Under the pieces are notes generated by a model. The model made no database searches. It was given only the letters and a program-made list of their open reading frames with translations, and was not told the DNA's origin. From Marmoricola sp. URHB0036 (GTDB lineage: Bacteria; Actinomycetota; Actinomycetes; Propionibacteriales; Nocardioidaceae), in assembly GCF_000426045.1 (NCBI RefSeq), contig NZ_AUEP01000006.1, forward strand, positions 1-64,000: 64,000 bases of DNA, in the 5' to 3' direction. This document shows positions 31,477-39,701 of the stretch, piece by piece (the stretch's first letter is position 1; every line of letters starts with the position of its first letter). A program made the position numbers and the translations under genes.

Positions 31477-33152
31477 TCGTCCTTCGAGTCGTCGGGCCGG
31501 TGGATGCGTTCACCGGTGGCCGGGTCGATGGCCTCCTGGCCGGGCGGCAGGTTCGACAGGTCGGGAGCGATCACGGTCTGCTCACGACTGTCCGGGAGGC
31601 GTACGCCGACCGGGTGATCGCCACCGCCGACCAGGACGAGGTCGCCGGAGTCGCGCTTGGGCAGGGTCTCGCCACGGAAGTACGCCGGCGCCATTGCCTG
31701 GTAGACGAACATCAGCACGAGGCCGAGGAGGAGCGACCCGACCCCGATCAGGAACACCCCGCCGATGCTGCCGATGCTGGTGTAGCCGTAGTCGGGATCG
31801 GCGTAGGTGTAGCAGGCCTTGAAGAAGAAGCCCACGAGCAGGATCCCGCCGAGGATCGGGAGCAGCCCCTGCATCAGTATGTCGCGCGGCTTGGCCCACA
31901 TGGTCTTGCGGTAGAACCAGACGCAGGCGAAGCCGGTGAGCCCGTAGTAGAAGGCGATCATCAGGCCGACCGCCGCGATCGTGTCGGCGAGGATGTCGTT
32001 GCTGATCAGGGTGAGACCGACGTAGAAGATGATCGAGACCCCGCCCATCCAGAGCGTCGAGTCCGAGGGCGTGAGGTACTTCGGGTGGATCCGCGCGAAC
32101 CGCTTGGGGATCGCCCCGAACGCCGCCATCGACAGGCTGGTCCGGGCGGTCGGCAGGATCGTGGTCTGGGTCGACGCGGACGCCGAGGTGAGCACGCAGA
32201 TCGCGAGCAGGTGGACCATGATCCAGCCGATAGCACCGCCGCCGAAGACCTGGTGCCCCATGGCCGCGAACACGTCGTCGGCGTTGTTGACGTTGCCCAG
32301 GCCGATGCCGTGCTCGCTGATGCCGGCGAAGGCGATCGTGGCCACCGACACGAGGGCGTAGATCAGGAGCAGCAGCACGGTCGAGATCACGGCCGCACGG
32401 CCGGGCGTCCTGGCCGGGTCGTCGGACTCCTCGTTGGTGGCGACGGCGGTGTCCCAGCCCCAGTAGATGAAGACGGCGATCAGGGTCGCGGTCACGATCG
32501 CCGTACCGCTCATCCCTGCGGGGGAGAGCCAGCTCAGCGAGGGCTTGATCCCGCCGGGCGCGTCGCCGGAGTAGACCTTGACCAGGGCGAACAGCGCGAA
32601 CGCCACCAGGGTGACGATCTCGACCCCGAGCAGGGCGTACTGCAACCGCACGGAGACCTCGATCCCGCGGTAGCAGATGTAGGTCATGACGATGATCCAG
32701 ATGATCCCGGCGACGGTGCTCCAGAAGACGCTCGCCGCCAGGGTGTCGAAGCCGAACAGCGCAAACGTGTAGGACCCCGCGATCTGCGAGAGGTTCGCCA
32801 TCACGATGACGTCAGCGGCGATGATCCCCCAGCCGCCGAGCCAGCCGGTGCGGGTGCCGAACGCGCGCGCCGCCCAGGTGAAGGTGGTGCCGCAGTCGGG
32901 CTCGGCCTTGTTGAGCTCGGAGTAGGCGACCGCGATGAAGTACATCGGGATGAAGGCCAGCACCATGATCAACGGCGCCTTGACCCCGACGATGCCGTCG
33001 CCGTTCTGGACGATGACGACGTAGCCGAGGCTGGCGGCGAGGCTGTACGCCGGCGCGGTCGATGCGATACCGACCACGACGCTGCCGACCAGCCCGATGG
33101 CCCCTGCACGCAGGCCCTTGCTCTCCCGTTCCTCCTGCTGGGTGGCCGTCAT
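31473..33152 (-). CDS. APC-family amino acid/polyamine permease
   Basis: The 559-residue protein has about 12 membrane segments. It carries the APC-family start LRAGAIGLVGSVVVGIASTAPAYSLAASL in part, then FIPMYFIAVAYSELN, GTTFTWAARAFGTRTGWLGGW and FIYWGWDTAVATNEES. Polar N- and C-termini are cytoplasmic. Such proteins import amino acids or amines by proton or substrate exchange; the ligand is unknown. The stop overlaps the CTG of sixA. GGAACGGAGC lies upstream of the ATG. Confidence 0.92.
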   Translation of the reverse strand: MTATQQEERESKGLRAGAIGLVGSVVVGIASTAPAYSLAASLGYVVIVQNGDGIVGVKAPLIMVLAFIPMYFIAVAYSELNKAEPDCGTTFTWAARAFGTRTGWLGGWGIIAADVIVMANLSQIAGSYTFALFGFDTLAASVFWSTVAGIIWIIVMTYICYRGIEVSVRLQYALLGVEIVTLVAFALFALVKVYSGDAPGGIKPSLSWLSPAGMSGTAIVTATLIAVFIYWGWDTAVATNEESDDPARTPGRAAVISTVLLLLIYALVSVATIAFAGISEHGIGLGNVNNADDVFAAMGHQVFGGGAIGWIMVHLLAICVLTSASASTQTTILPTARTSLSMAAFGAIPKRFARIHPKYLTPSDSTLWMGGVSIIFYVGLTLISNDILADTIAAVGLMIAFYYGLTGFACVWFYRKTMWAKPRDILMQGLLPILGGILLVGFFFKACYTYADPDYGYTSIGSIGGVFLIGVGSLLLGLVLMFVYQAMAPAYFRGETLPKRDSGDLVLVGGGDHPVGVRLPDSREQTVIAPDLSNLPPGQEAIDPATGERIHRPDDSKDD

Positions 33153-33229
33153 GACGTTGCTCCGTTCCCCGGCCCGAGAGATCTGCGACCAGACTAGGGC
33201 GCAGGGATCGGGGATACGAGCAACGCGCG

Positions 33230-34132
33230 TCAGCTACTGTTGCGCGACTCAGTAGCGGGTGCCGTCACGAAGCGCTGCAGCAGCACGACCAGGCGCTTCA
33301 TGCGAGCCTTCGACAGGCCACCGAACATGGTGCCGATCAGGTCGCCGGCCAGGCGGCCGGCCGCGGCCAGGACGTCGGGGACCTCCGGCATCAGGTGCAG
33401 CACCTGGGTCCGTCGGTCGGCGGGGAGCCGGCGACGCTCGAGCAGTCCGCGCTTCTCGAGGTCGTCCACGATCTGCACCATGCTGGCGCCGCTGACCCCG
33501 AGGTGGCGGGCCAGCTCCGCCTGGGAGACCGGACCCGTCGCCTGCAGCGCGGTCAGGGCGCCGAAGTCCCGGGGTTCGATCCGAAGCGGCTCCAGGGCAG
33601 CCATGTACTCGCGGTGCATCCGGGTGTGGATGCGGGTGATCAGGAAGCCGATGCTCTCGCGGAGGGGCTCGGGAACGTCGGGCGCCAGGTCGGTCTCGGC
33701 CACGCGCAACAGCAGGGTGCGCAGCTCCTCACGCTCCTCCAGCGTGAAGCTGCCGGTGATCGAGTCCTCCAGGTCCTCCGCGTGCCGACGCCAGCGCCGG
33801 GCGGCGGCCGCCCCCTCCGGCGTCCGCGTCAAGGCGTAGGAGCGCCGGTCCTCCGGGTTGCGGACCCGCGCAACCAGGCCCTGGGCCGAGAGGTCGGCGG
33901 CCACGCGCACCATGGTCGTGCGGCTGACGCTGATCGTCTGTGACAGCGACTGCTGCGAGCGGGTGGCTCCGCCGGACAGGGCCAGCAGGACGGCGTACGC
34001 GTGGATGTCCACACCGGCGGGAAGTACCTCGCCGAGGGCCACCGCGACGCGGGCGTGGGCACGCCAGAACAGGTGGCCGGGCAGGGCGGCGAGCGCCGGC
34101 AGCAGCTCCCTGCTGTCACTGGCTTCACCCAC
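33230..34132 (-). CDS. Tandem MarR-family regulator (two winged-helix domains in one chain)
   Basis: The 300-residue protein contains two MarR units. The first, residues 1 to about 140, has YAVLLALSGGATRSQQSLSQ, then SRTTMVRVAADLSAQGLVARVRNPEDRRSYALT in part. The second, about 150-300, has FGALTALQATGPVSQAELARHLGVSGASMVQ and RRLPADRRTQVLHL. MarR proteins are usually 140-160-residue dimers, so this is a fused pseudo-dimer. The GTG at 34132 follows GGGAGGGG. Divergent to it is an MFS exporter, with two 20-bp operator-like dyads between them; local repression relieved by a drug-like ligand is likely. Confidence 0.9.
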   Translation of the reverse strand: MGEASDSRELLPALAALPGHLFWRAHARVAVALGEVLPAGVDIHAYAVLLALSGGATRSQQSLSQTISVSRTTMVRVAADLSAQGLVARVRNPEDRRSYALTRTPEGAAAARRWRRHAEDLEDSITGSFTLEEREELRTLLLRVAETDLAPDVPEPLRESIGFLITRIHTRMHREYMAALEPLRIEPRDFGALTALQATGPVSQAELARHLGVSGASMVQIVDDLEKRGLLERRRLPADRRTQVLHLMPEVPDVLAAAGRLAGDLIGTMFGGLSKARMKRLVVLLQRFVTAPATESRNSS

Positions 34133-34148
34133 TGTTCGCCCCTCCCTA

Positions 34149-34168
34149 ATCGTTAGCCACTTGACGAT
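34149..34168. promoter_or_regulatory. Operator dyad 1 in the MarR/MFS divergent promoter
   Basis: ATCGTTAGCCACTTGACGAT is an imperfect 20-bp dyad that matches the second site at 34199-34218 in 15 of 20 positions by eye. It lies 17 bases upstream of the MarR start and would block that promoter. The 50-bp centre-to-centre spacing places the two sites on nearly the same helix face. Confidence 0.7.
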
Positions 34169-34198
34169 AGCGCCTGTCCGCGTATCGTACAGAAGGTA

Positions 34199-34218
34199 AT
34201 CGTTAACCTGTTGATGAT
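34199..34218. promoter_or_regulatory. Operator dyad 2 in the MarR/MFS divergent promoter
   Basis: ATCGTTAACCTGTTGATGAT is a 20-bp dyad (arms ATCGTTAAC and GTTGATGAT, two mismatches). It lies 24 bases upstream of the MFS exporter start. Its similarity to dyad 1 and its position make it the likely MarR binding site for the exporter promoter. Confidence 0.72.
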
Positions 34219-34242
34219 TGTCGACGAGTGAGAAGGACAGCC

Positions 34243-35910
34243 ATGGCCGACCAGCCGACTCCCGCACACGCCGCCACCACGACCGAGGCGCCAGGACGGG
34301 ACCCGAAGTGGTGGACGCTCACGGCCGTCTGCCTCGGCGTCTTCATGCTGCTGCTCGACATCACGATCGTGAACGTCGCGCTCCCCGACATCCAGACCGA
34401 GCTCGACGCCTCGCTCTCCGACCTCCAGTGGGTGATCGACGCCTACGCGCTCAGCCTCGCCGCCCTGCTGCTGACCGCCGGCTCGCTGGCCGACCTCTTC
34501 GGACGCCGCCGGGTCTTCGTGATCGGCACGGTGCTCTTCACCCTCGGGTCGATCGCGTGTGGTTCGGCGCAGGACATCTTCTTCCTCACGATCTCGCGTG
34601 CCTTCCAGGGCATCGGCGGAGCGGCCATGTTCGCCACCGCCCTGGCCCTGCTGGCCAGCGCCTTCCATGGCAAGGACAGGGGCACCGCGTTCGGCGTGTT
34701 CGGCGCGACCACCGGTGTGGCCGTGGCGATCGGGCCGGTGCTCGGCGGGGTGCTGACCAGCGGCCTCTCGTGGCGCTGGATCTTCTTCGTGAACATCCCG
34801 ATCTGCATCGTCGCGATCGCGGTGTCCATGATCAAGGTGCAGGAGTCGCACGACCCGCGCGCCGGCCGACCCGACTGGTTCGGCTTCGTCTCCTTCTCAC
34901 TGGCGCTCGGCGCCCTGGTCTACGGACTGATCGAGGCGGGCCAGAAGAGCTGGGGCGAGCAGAAGGTGGTCCTCTCGCTGGCAGTCTCGGCCGTGCTGCT
35001 GGTCGTCTTCGTCGTCAGCCAGGCGCTGCAGCGCGACCCGATGTTCGACCTGGGTCTCCTGCGCAAGCCGACCTTCACCGGCGGCCTGATCGCCGCCTTC
35101 GGGGTCTCGGCCTCGATCTTCTCGCTCCTGACCTACCTGGTGATCTACGTGCAGAACGTGCTCGGCTACTCCGCCGTCCAGACAGGTGTCCGCTTCCTGT
35201 TCCTCTCGGGGGCCTCGTTCTTCGCCGCAGCGTTCGCCGGGCGCCTGACCGAGAAGATGCCCGTGAAGTGGCTGATCGCCCCGGGCTTCGTGCTCGTGGG
35301 CGCTGGCCTGCTGCTGATCCACGGCATCCAGGACGACTCGTCGTGGACCCACCTGATCCCGGGTCTGCTGGTCGCCGGTGTCGGGATCGGGCTGATCAAC
35401 CCGCCCCTGGCCTCGACCGCCGTCGGCGTCGTACCCGTCGAGCGGTCCGGCATGGCCAGCGGCGCCAACTCCACCCTGCGGCAGGTGGGCATCGCGACCG
35501 GCATCGCGGCCCTCGGGTCGATCTTCAGCCAGCAGGTGGCCGCCGCCGTACGCCCCGACCTGTCCGGCAAGGTGCCCTCCTCCGCTCTGGACGGCCTGAC
35601 CGCCGCCCTGTCCGGAGGCCAGGTGCACGCCGCGGCCGAGGGTGCCCAGCAGGCTGCGTCGGCCGCGGGGGGACAGACCGCCGGCCAGCAGGCGTTCGAC
35701 CTCGTCAACCAGGTCGGCACCAGCGGCGTCGTCGACGCCCTCAACCACGTGACGCTGATCGGTTCCGGGATCGCGTTCGTCTCGGCCGTGCTCTGCTTGT
35801 TCCTGATTCGCCAGAAGGACTTCGTCGTGCGAGGTGGCCCGCCCCCCGAGGAGGCCGCAGCGCCGCGCGGCCCCGGCGGCAAGCACGCCGCCGAGGTCCC
35901 GGCCGGCTGA
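34243..35910 (+). CDS. DHA2-family (14-TM) MFS multidrug exporter
   Basis: The 555-residue transporter has about 14 hydrophobic segments. It shows the DHA2 motifs LDITIVNVALPDIQ (motif D1), GSLADLFGRRRVF (motif A) and GATTGVAVAIGPVLGGVL (motif C, the drug-antiport signature). Relatives are EmrB and QacA, which export drugs using the proton gradient. The ATG at 34243 follows AAGGA; an ATG 15 bases upstream is less well placed. Control by the divergent double-MarR protein is likely. The C-terminal 80 residues are Ala/Gln-rich around one last helix. Confidence 0.94.
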   Translation: MADQPTPAHAATTTEAPGRDPKWWTLTAVCLGVFMLLLDITIVNVALPDIQTELDASLSDLQWVIDAYALSLAALLLTAGSLADLFGRRRVFVIGTVLFTLGSIACGSAQDIFFLTISRAFQGIGGAAMFATALALLASAFHGKDRGTAFGVFGATTGVAVAIGPVLGGVLTSGLSWRWIFFVNIPICIVAIAVSMIKVQESHDPRAGRPDWFGFVSFSLALGALVYGLIEAGQKSWGEQKVVLSLAVSAVLLVVFVVSQALQRDPMFDLGLLRKPTFTGGLIAAFGVSASIFSLLTYLVIYVQNVLGYSAVQTGVRFLFLSGASFFAAAFAGRLTEKMPVKWLIAPGFVLVGAGLLLIHGIQDDSSWTHLIPGLLVAGVGIGLINPPLASTAVGVVPVERSGMASGANSTLRQVGIATGIAALGSIFSQQVAAAVRPDLSGKVPSSALDGLTAALSGGQVHAAAEGAQQAASAAGGQTAGQQAFDLVNQVGTSGVVDALNHVTLIGSGIAFVSAVLCLFLIRQKDFVVRGGPPPEEAAAPRGPGGKHAAEVPAG

Positions 35911-35912
35911 CC

Positions 35913-36851
35913 TCAGCCCAGGCGGGCGCGGTCGTGCAGCTGCAGCCAGACGTCGGTGTCCGGGCCCTTGGGCACGATGCCCGACGGGTTCACGTCACTG
36001 TGCACGACGTAGTAGTGCTGCTTGATCTGCTCGAAGTCGATGGTCTCCCCGAAGCTGGGCGTCTGGTAGAGGTCGCGGGCGTAGCCCCACAGGTTCGGCA
36101 GCTCGGTCAGCTTGTTGCGGTTGCACTTGAAGTGGCCGTGGTAGACGGCGTCGAAGCGCGCCAGCGTGGTGAACAGGCGTACGTCGGCCTCGGTGATCGT
36201 GGATCCCATCAGGTAGCGGCGATCGGCCAGCCGTTCCTCGAGCCAGTCCATGGTCGCCCAGAGGCGGTCGTAGGCCTCGTCGTACGCCTCCTGCGAGCCG
36301 GCGAAGCCACAGCGGTAGACGCCGTTGTTGACCTCGGTGAACACCCGCTGCATCACCTCGTCCATCTCCTCGCGGCACTCCTCGGGCCACAGGTTCGGCG
36401 CGTCGGGGCGGTGGAACTCCTGCCACTCGAAGAACAGGTCGTGGGTGATCCAGGGGAAGTCGTTGGTGACCACCTGTCCGGTCGGGATGTCGATCATCGC
36501 CGGCACGGTGATGCCGCGGGGGTAGCCGGGCACCCGCTCGTCATAGGCCTCCTTGAGGCGGTGGATGCCGAGCACCGGGTCGACGCCGTCGGGGTCGAGG
36601 TCGAAGGTCCAGCTGTCCTCGTCGTGCACGGGCGCACACAGGCCCATCGAGATCACGTCCTCGAGCCCGAGCAGCTTGCGCACGATGATCGAGCGGTTGG
36701 CCCAGGGGCAGGCCCGCGCGGCCACCAGTCGGTAGCGGCCGGGCTCGACCGGCCAGGTGGTGCTGTCACGGGTGATCCGGTCGGGGATGTAGTCCATGTC
36801 GCGGTCGAAGGACTCGCCCTGCTCCACGTACGTCGAGTTGCGCTGTGCCAT
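35913..36851 (-). CDS. Xi-class GST-like reductase (glutathionyl-hydroquinone reductase family)
   Basis: The 312-residue protein has the Xi-class layout. The active-site ACPWANRS near residue 48 is followed by MGLCAPVHDEDSWTFDLD, the cis-proline region TVPAMIDIPTGQVVTNDF and C-terminal FTTLARFDAVYHGHFKCN. The family reduces glutathionyl-hydroquinones; in glutathione-free actinobacteria homologues are thought to work on mycothiol adducts (inference). Its stop lies only 2 bases from the convergent exporter stop, so transcripts must terminate inside each other's coding sequence. Confidence 0.92.
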   Translation of the reverse strand: MAQRNSTYVEQGESFDRDMDYIPDRITRDSTTWPVEPGRYRLVAARACPWANRSIIVRKLLGLEDVISMGLCAPVHDEDSWTFDLDPDGVDPVLGIHRLKEAYDERVPGYPRGITVPAMIDIPTGQVVTNDFPWITHDLFFEWQEFHRPDAPNLWPEECREEMDEVMQRVFTEVNNGVYRCGFAGSQEAYDEAYDRLWATMDWLEERLADRRYLMGSTITEADVRLFTTLARFDAVYHGHFKCNRNKLTELPNLWGYARDLYQTPSFGETIDFEQIKQHYYVVHSDVNPSGIVPKGPDTDVWLQLHDRARLG

Positions 36852-36901
36852 GCCAGGAGGGTGCCCGCACGGACCGGCTTCAATCCTGCGCGGCCCGTGG
36901 G

Positions 36902-37981
36902 TCAGCCGAGCTGGAAGCTCTCCGCGACCGCGAGGAAGATGTCGTTGGCGTCGGGTTCGCCGATGCTCACGCGCACGCCCTCCCCCACGAACGGACGCAC
37001 CGTGATACCGGCCTCCTCGGCCAGGGCGACGAGCTCCTCCGTCCGCTCACCGAGCGGCAGCCAGACGAAGTTGCCCTGCGGCTCGGGGAAGACCCAGCCG
37101 CGGTCCCTCAGCCCGGCAACGACGCGGTCACGCTCGGCGACGATCGCGTCGACGCGCTCCAGCAGCTCCTCCTCGGCATCGAGGCTCGCCACGGCGGCGG
37201 CCTGGGCGACGCTGGAGACCCCGAAGGGCAGGGCGCAGGCACGCACGGCCGCGGCCACGTCCTCGTGGGCGATCGCGTAGCCGACCCGGAAGCCGGCCAG
37301 CCCGTAGGCCTTGGCGAAGGTGCGCATCACCGTGACGTTGGCGTGGTCGCCCGCGAGCGCGAGCGCGTCGACCGGGTCCTCCTCGCGGACGAACTCGCGG
37401 TAGGCCTCGTCGACGACCACCAGCACGTGGTCGGGCACCCGCTCCACGAAGGCGCGCAGCTCGGCGTCGGTTACGGAGGGACCGGTCGGGTTGTTCGGCG
37501 TACACACGATGACGACCTTGGTGCGGTCGGTCACCGCCGCGGCCATCGCGTCGAGGTCGTGGCGGCCGTCGGCGTCGACCGGGACCTGGACCGACATGGC
37601 ACCGGCCGCGGAGACCGCGATCGGGTAGGCCTCGAAGGAGCGCCACGCGTAGACGACCTCGTCGCCGGGGTCGCAGAACGCCTGGAGCAGGTGGTAGAGC
37701 ACGGCCACCGACCCGGTGCCGGCGGCCAGCCGCTCCTGGGGTACGCCGAGCCGCTCGGCCAGCGCGGCGTACAACGCGCTGTTGCCCATGTCGGGATAGC
37801 GGTTCATCTGCCCGACGGCCTTCATCGCCGCCTCCACGACGCCGGGCAGGGGGTCGTGCGGGTTCTCGTTGGAGGACAACTTGTAGACCTGCTGACCAGG
37901 CCTGGGGGTCGGCGGCTTGCCCGCCACGTAGGCCGGGATGGCGGCGATGGTGTCGCGAGGACGAGGTGGTGTGCTGCTCAC
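36902..37981 (-). CDS. PLP-dependent aminotransferase, histidinol-phosphate/aromatic type
   Basis: The 359-residue fold-type I aminotransferase shows YKLSSNENPHDP, GTGSVAVLYHLLQAF, TPNNPTGP, VVVDEAYREF, the PLP lysine in TFAKAYGLAGFRVGY and C-terminal FVGEGVRVSIGEP. This is the HisC/Pat branch that handles histidinol phosphate or aromatic amino acids. The start is GTG at 37981, 16 bases after the amidinohydrolase stop, so both are probably in one GntR-controlled transcript. Isolation from other his genes favours the aromatic (Pat) role. Confidence 0.9.
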   Translation of the reverse strand: MSSTPPRPRDTIAAIPAYVAGKPPTPRPGQQVYKLSSNENPHDPLPGVVEAAMKAVGQMNRYPDMGNSALYAALAERLGVPQERLAAGTGSVAVLYHLLQAFCDPGDEVVYAWRSFEAYPIAVSAAGAMSVQVPVDADGRHDLDAMAAAVTDRTKVVIVCTPNNPTGPSVTDAELRAFVERVPDHVLVVVDEAYREFVREEDPVDALALAGDHANVTVMRTFAKAYGLAGFRVGYAIAHEDVAAAVRACALPFGVSSVAQAAAVASLDAEEELLERVDAIVAERDRVVAGLRDRGWVFPEPQGNFVWLPLGERTEELVALAEEAGITVRPFVGEGVRVSIGEPDANDIFLAVAESFQLG

Positions 37982-37997
37982 CGGGCCACCCTAGGAC

Positions 37998-38885
37998 TCA
38001 CGGAAGCAGGACCCGGCTCCCGGTGAGGGCGAGGTCGCGGCCGAGGCGTACGTCGAGCGGGTTGGTCATGCAGCGCACGGCGCCACCGCCCTTGAGGAAC
38101 TCGCCCACCTCGACGACCACGACGTCGAAGCCCCACTCCTCCAGCTGGGCGCGGACCCGGTCGGAGCACGCGGGCATCAGGACGGTGCGGCCGATGACGA
38201 TCGAGTTGGCGCAGAAGGCCAGGCCCTCCTCCTCGGTGAGGACGAGCGGCTCGGGGACCAGGGCGAGCAGGGCCGCAGCTGAGGCCTCGTCGTACGCCGC
38301 CGGGCAGACCATCGCGCGCGACTCGTCGAGCGGGCAGAAGCCGATGTCCATGTGGTACATGCCGGGGTGGGTGATCCGGATGCCGCGCACGCTCACCCCG
38401 AGGTCGGTGGCGAGGTGCTTGAGCGCCAGCTCCTCGGTGCGCGGGCCGTAGCCCACCACCAGCTCGCCGCGCCAAGCGAAGGCGTCGCCGGCCTCGAAGT
38501 GGGCACCGACCCCGTCGCGACCGATGCCCCGTCGGGCGAAGCCGTGGCCGGCGAACCACGTGTCCGCCTCGGGCGTCTCCATCCGGCGCTGCGGGTAGCG
38601 CATGTGCGAGAGCACGACGCGCGAGCCGTGGCCATCGGTCTCCTCGAGGGCGAGGCCGAGGTTCATCGCGTAGACCATGTCGGGGGCGTCGGGCAGCTGG
38701 GGCAGGACCTCGACGGTGCCGCCGGCGGCCTCGATCGCCGCCACCAGCCCGAGCCACTGCTCGCGGGCCCGGATCGGGTCCGGCTGGTCGTCGAGGTGCA
38801 TGAACGGGTTGATCGCGTAGTCGACCCGGAAGTGGTTGGGCTCGACCATCAGGTAGTGACGGCCCCACGTCAGTGCGTCGTTCAT
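37998..38885 (-). CDS. Dimethylarginine dimethylaminohydrolase / amidinotransferase family protein
   Basis: The 295-residue protein has the DDAH/arginine-deiminase-like fold: VEPNHFRVDYAINPFMH at the start, MVYAMNLGLALE, FEAGDAFAWRGELVVGYGPR, GMYHMDIGFCPL with the catalytic histidine, and FLKGGGAVRCMTNPL with the nucleophile cysteine near the C-terminus. It probably hydrolyses a guanidino compound to a citrulline-type product. GAGGAGG precedes the ATG at 38885. A 15-bp palindrome 41 bases upstream, shared with the divergent GntR gene, suggests substrate-responsive control. Confidence 0.9.
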   Translation of the reverse strand: MNDALTWGRHYLMVEPNHFRVDYAINPFMHLDDQPDPIRAREQWLGLVAAIEAAGGTVEVLPQLPDAPDMVYAMNLGLALEETDGHGSRVVLSHMRYPQRRMETPEADTWFAGHGFARRGIGRDGVGAHFEAGDAFAWRGELVVGYGPRTEELALKHLATDLGVSVRGIRITHPGMYHMDIGFCPLDESRAMVCPAAYDEASAAALLALVPEPLVLTEEEGLAFCANSIVIGRTVLMPACSDRVRAQLEEWGFDVVVVEVGEFLKGGGAVRCMTNPLDVRLGRDLALTGSRVLLP

Positions 38886-38925
38886 GTTCGCCTCCTCGGA
38901 TTGACCCGCTCCCACAGAACTGTCG

Positions 38926-38940
38926 GATTGTCGGACAATC
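38926..38940. promoter_or_regulatory. GntR (FCD) operator 1
   Basis: GATTGTCGGACAATC is a perfect 15-bp palindrome (7-base arms, central G). Its core TTGTC-N-GACAA recurs at 38975-38989, and the short odd-length form is typical for FadR/FCD-type GntR regulators. It lies in the promoter region of the amidinohydrolase gene. Confidence 0.82.
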
Positions 38941-38974
38941 CCAGTGTGCGTCATCAACCGTGCCGCAGGCAAAG

Positions 38975-38989
38975 AATTGTCTGACAATC
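38975..38989. promoter_or_regulatory. GntR (FCD) operator 2
   Basis: AATTGTCTGACAATC contains the perfect 13-bp palindrome ATTGTC-T-GACAAT (38976-38988). It ends 8 bases before the GTG of the GntR gene. This suggests autorepression, with cooperative use of both sites across the divergent promoter. Confidence 0.82.
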
Positions 38990-38996
38990 TGGTGTT

Positions 38997-39677
38997 GTGT
39001 CGAACACCCCCTTCTCCGCCCTCCACCTCGAACCGGTCTCCACCGTCGACCGCGTGGCCGAGGAGCTGCGGCGATCGCTGTTCGAGGGTGAGCTCGCACC
39101 GGGTACGGCGCTGCGCGAGATGGCGCTGGCCGAGGCGCTCGGCGTCTCCCGCTCGACCGTGCGCGAGGCGCTCGGGATCTTGGTCGCCGAGGGCATCGCG
39201 GTCCGCGTCCCCAACAAGGGCACCCAGGTACGCCGCCTCGACGCCGAGCAGGTGCGCGACGTGTGCCGCGCCCGCACCGTCATCGAGACGGCCGGGGTGC
39301 GCGGCTGGGACGAGGCCGGCGAGCAGGCCCGGGACGACGTACGACGGGCGCTGGCGGCGTACTCCGAGCTCCGCGGCAGCGACTGCACCACGGCGGAGTT
39401 CACCGCTGCCCACCTCGAGATCCACCGTGCCTTCGCCGGCCTCACCGGCTCGGCCCGTCTGGTCGCCGCCGTCGAAGGACTGCACTCCGAGGTGCGGCTC
39501 GCGCTCGCGGAGGTCGACCGGGCCCGGGGCAACGCCGCCGAGCAGGTGCACTCGCACAGCCACCTGCTCGACCTGATGGAGGACGGGCGGCTGGACGAAG
39601 CGGCGGAGGAGCTGACCGCGCACCTCGCGGAGGCCGAGGAATCGATGATCGAGGAGGTCGGGCGCCGCAGCCGCTGA
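38997..39677 (+). CDS. GntR-family (FCD/FadR-type) transcriptional regulator
   Basis: The 226-residue protein has an N-terminal winged helix (VDRVAEELRRSLFEGELAPGTALREMALAEAL in part, then GVSRSTVREALGILVAEGIAV). A C-terminal all-helical FCD domain holds metal- or ligand-binding histidines in FTAAHLEIHRAFAG, AAVEGLHSEVRLAL and VHSHSHLLDLM. The GTG at 38997 is taken because two operator palindromes end directly upstream and the DNA-binding domain follows. It is likely to control itself and the divergent amidinohydrolase-aminotransferase genes. Confidence 0.93.
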   Translation: MSNTPFSALHLEPVSTVDRVAEELRRSLFEGELAPGTALREMALAEALGVSRSTVREALGILVAEGIAVRVPNKGTQVRRLDAEQVRDVCRARTVIETAGVRGWDEAGEQARDDVRRALAAYSELRGSDCTTAEFTAAHLEIHRAFAGLTGSARLVAAVEGLHSEVRLALAEVDRARGNAAEQVHSHSHLLDLMEDGRLDEAAEELTAHLAEAEESMIEEVGRRSR

Positions 39678-39701
39678 CGACTGGATGACTACCCTGCTCG
39701 C

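Noticed and set aside
31184-31513. 109-codon minus-strand frame between the permease and sixA
   Set aside because: It is the out-of-frame shadow of the SixA N-terminus, which is the frame with conserved RHA and SSATRA motifs.
34199-34218. AACCTGTT core inside the MarR operator as a KstR site
   Set aside because: The final A of the KstR consensus is missing, and the site matches its twin at 34149 instead.
34218-37280. 1020-codon open frame on the plus strand across the exporter and the GST-like gene
   Set aside because: It is out of frame with the MFS exporter and antisense to two other genes; the composition is that of a shadow frame.
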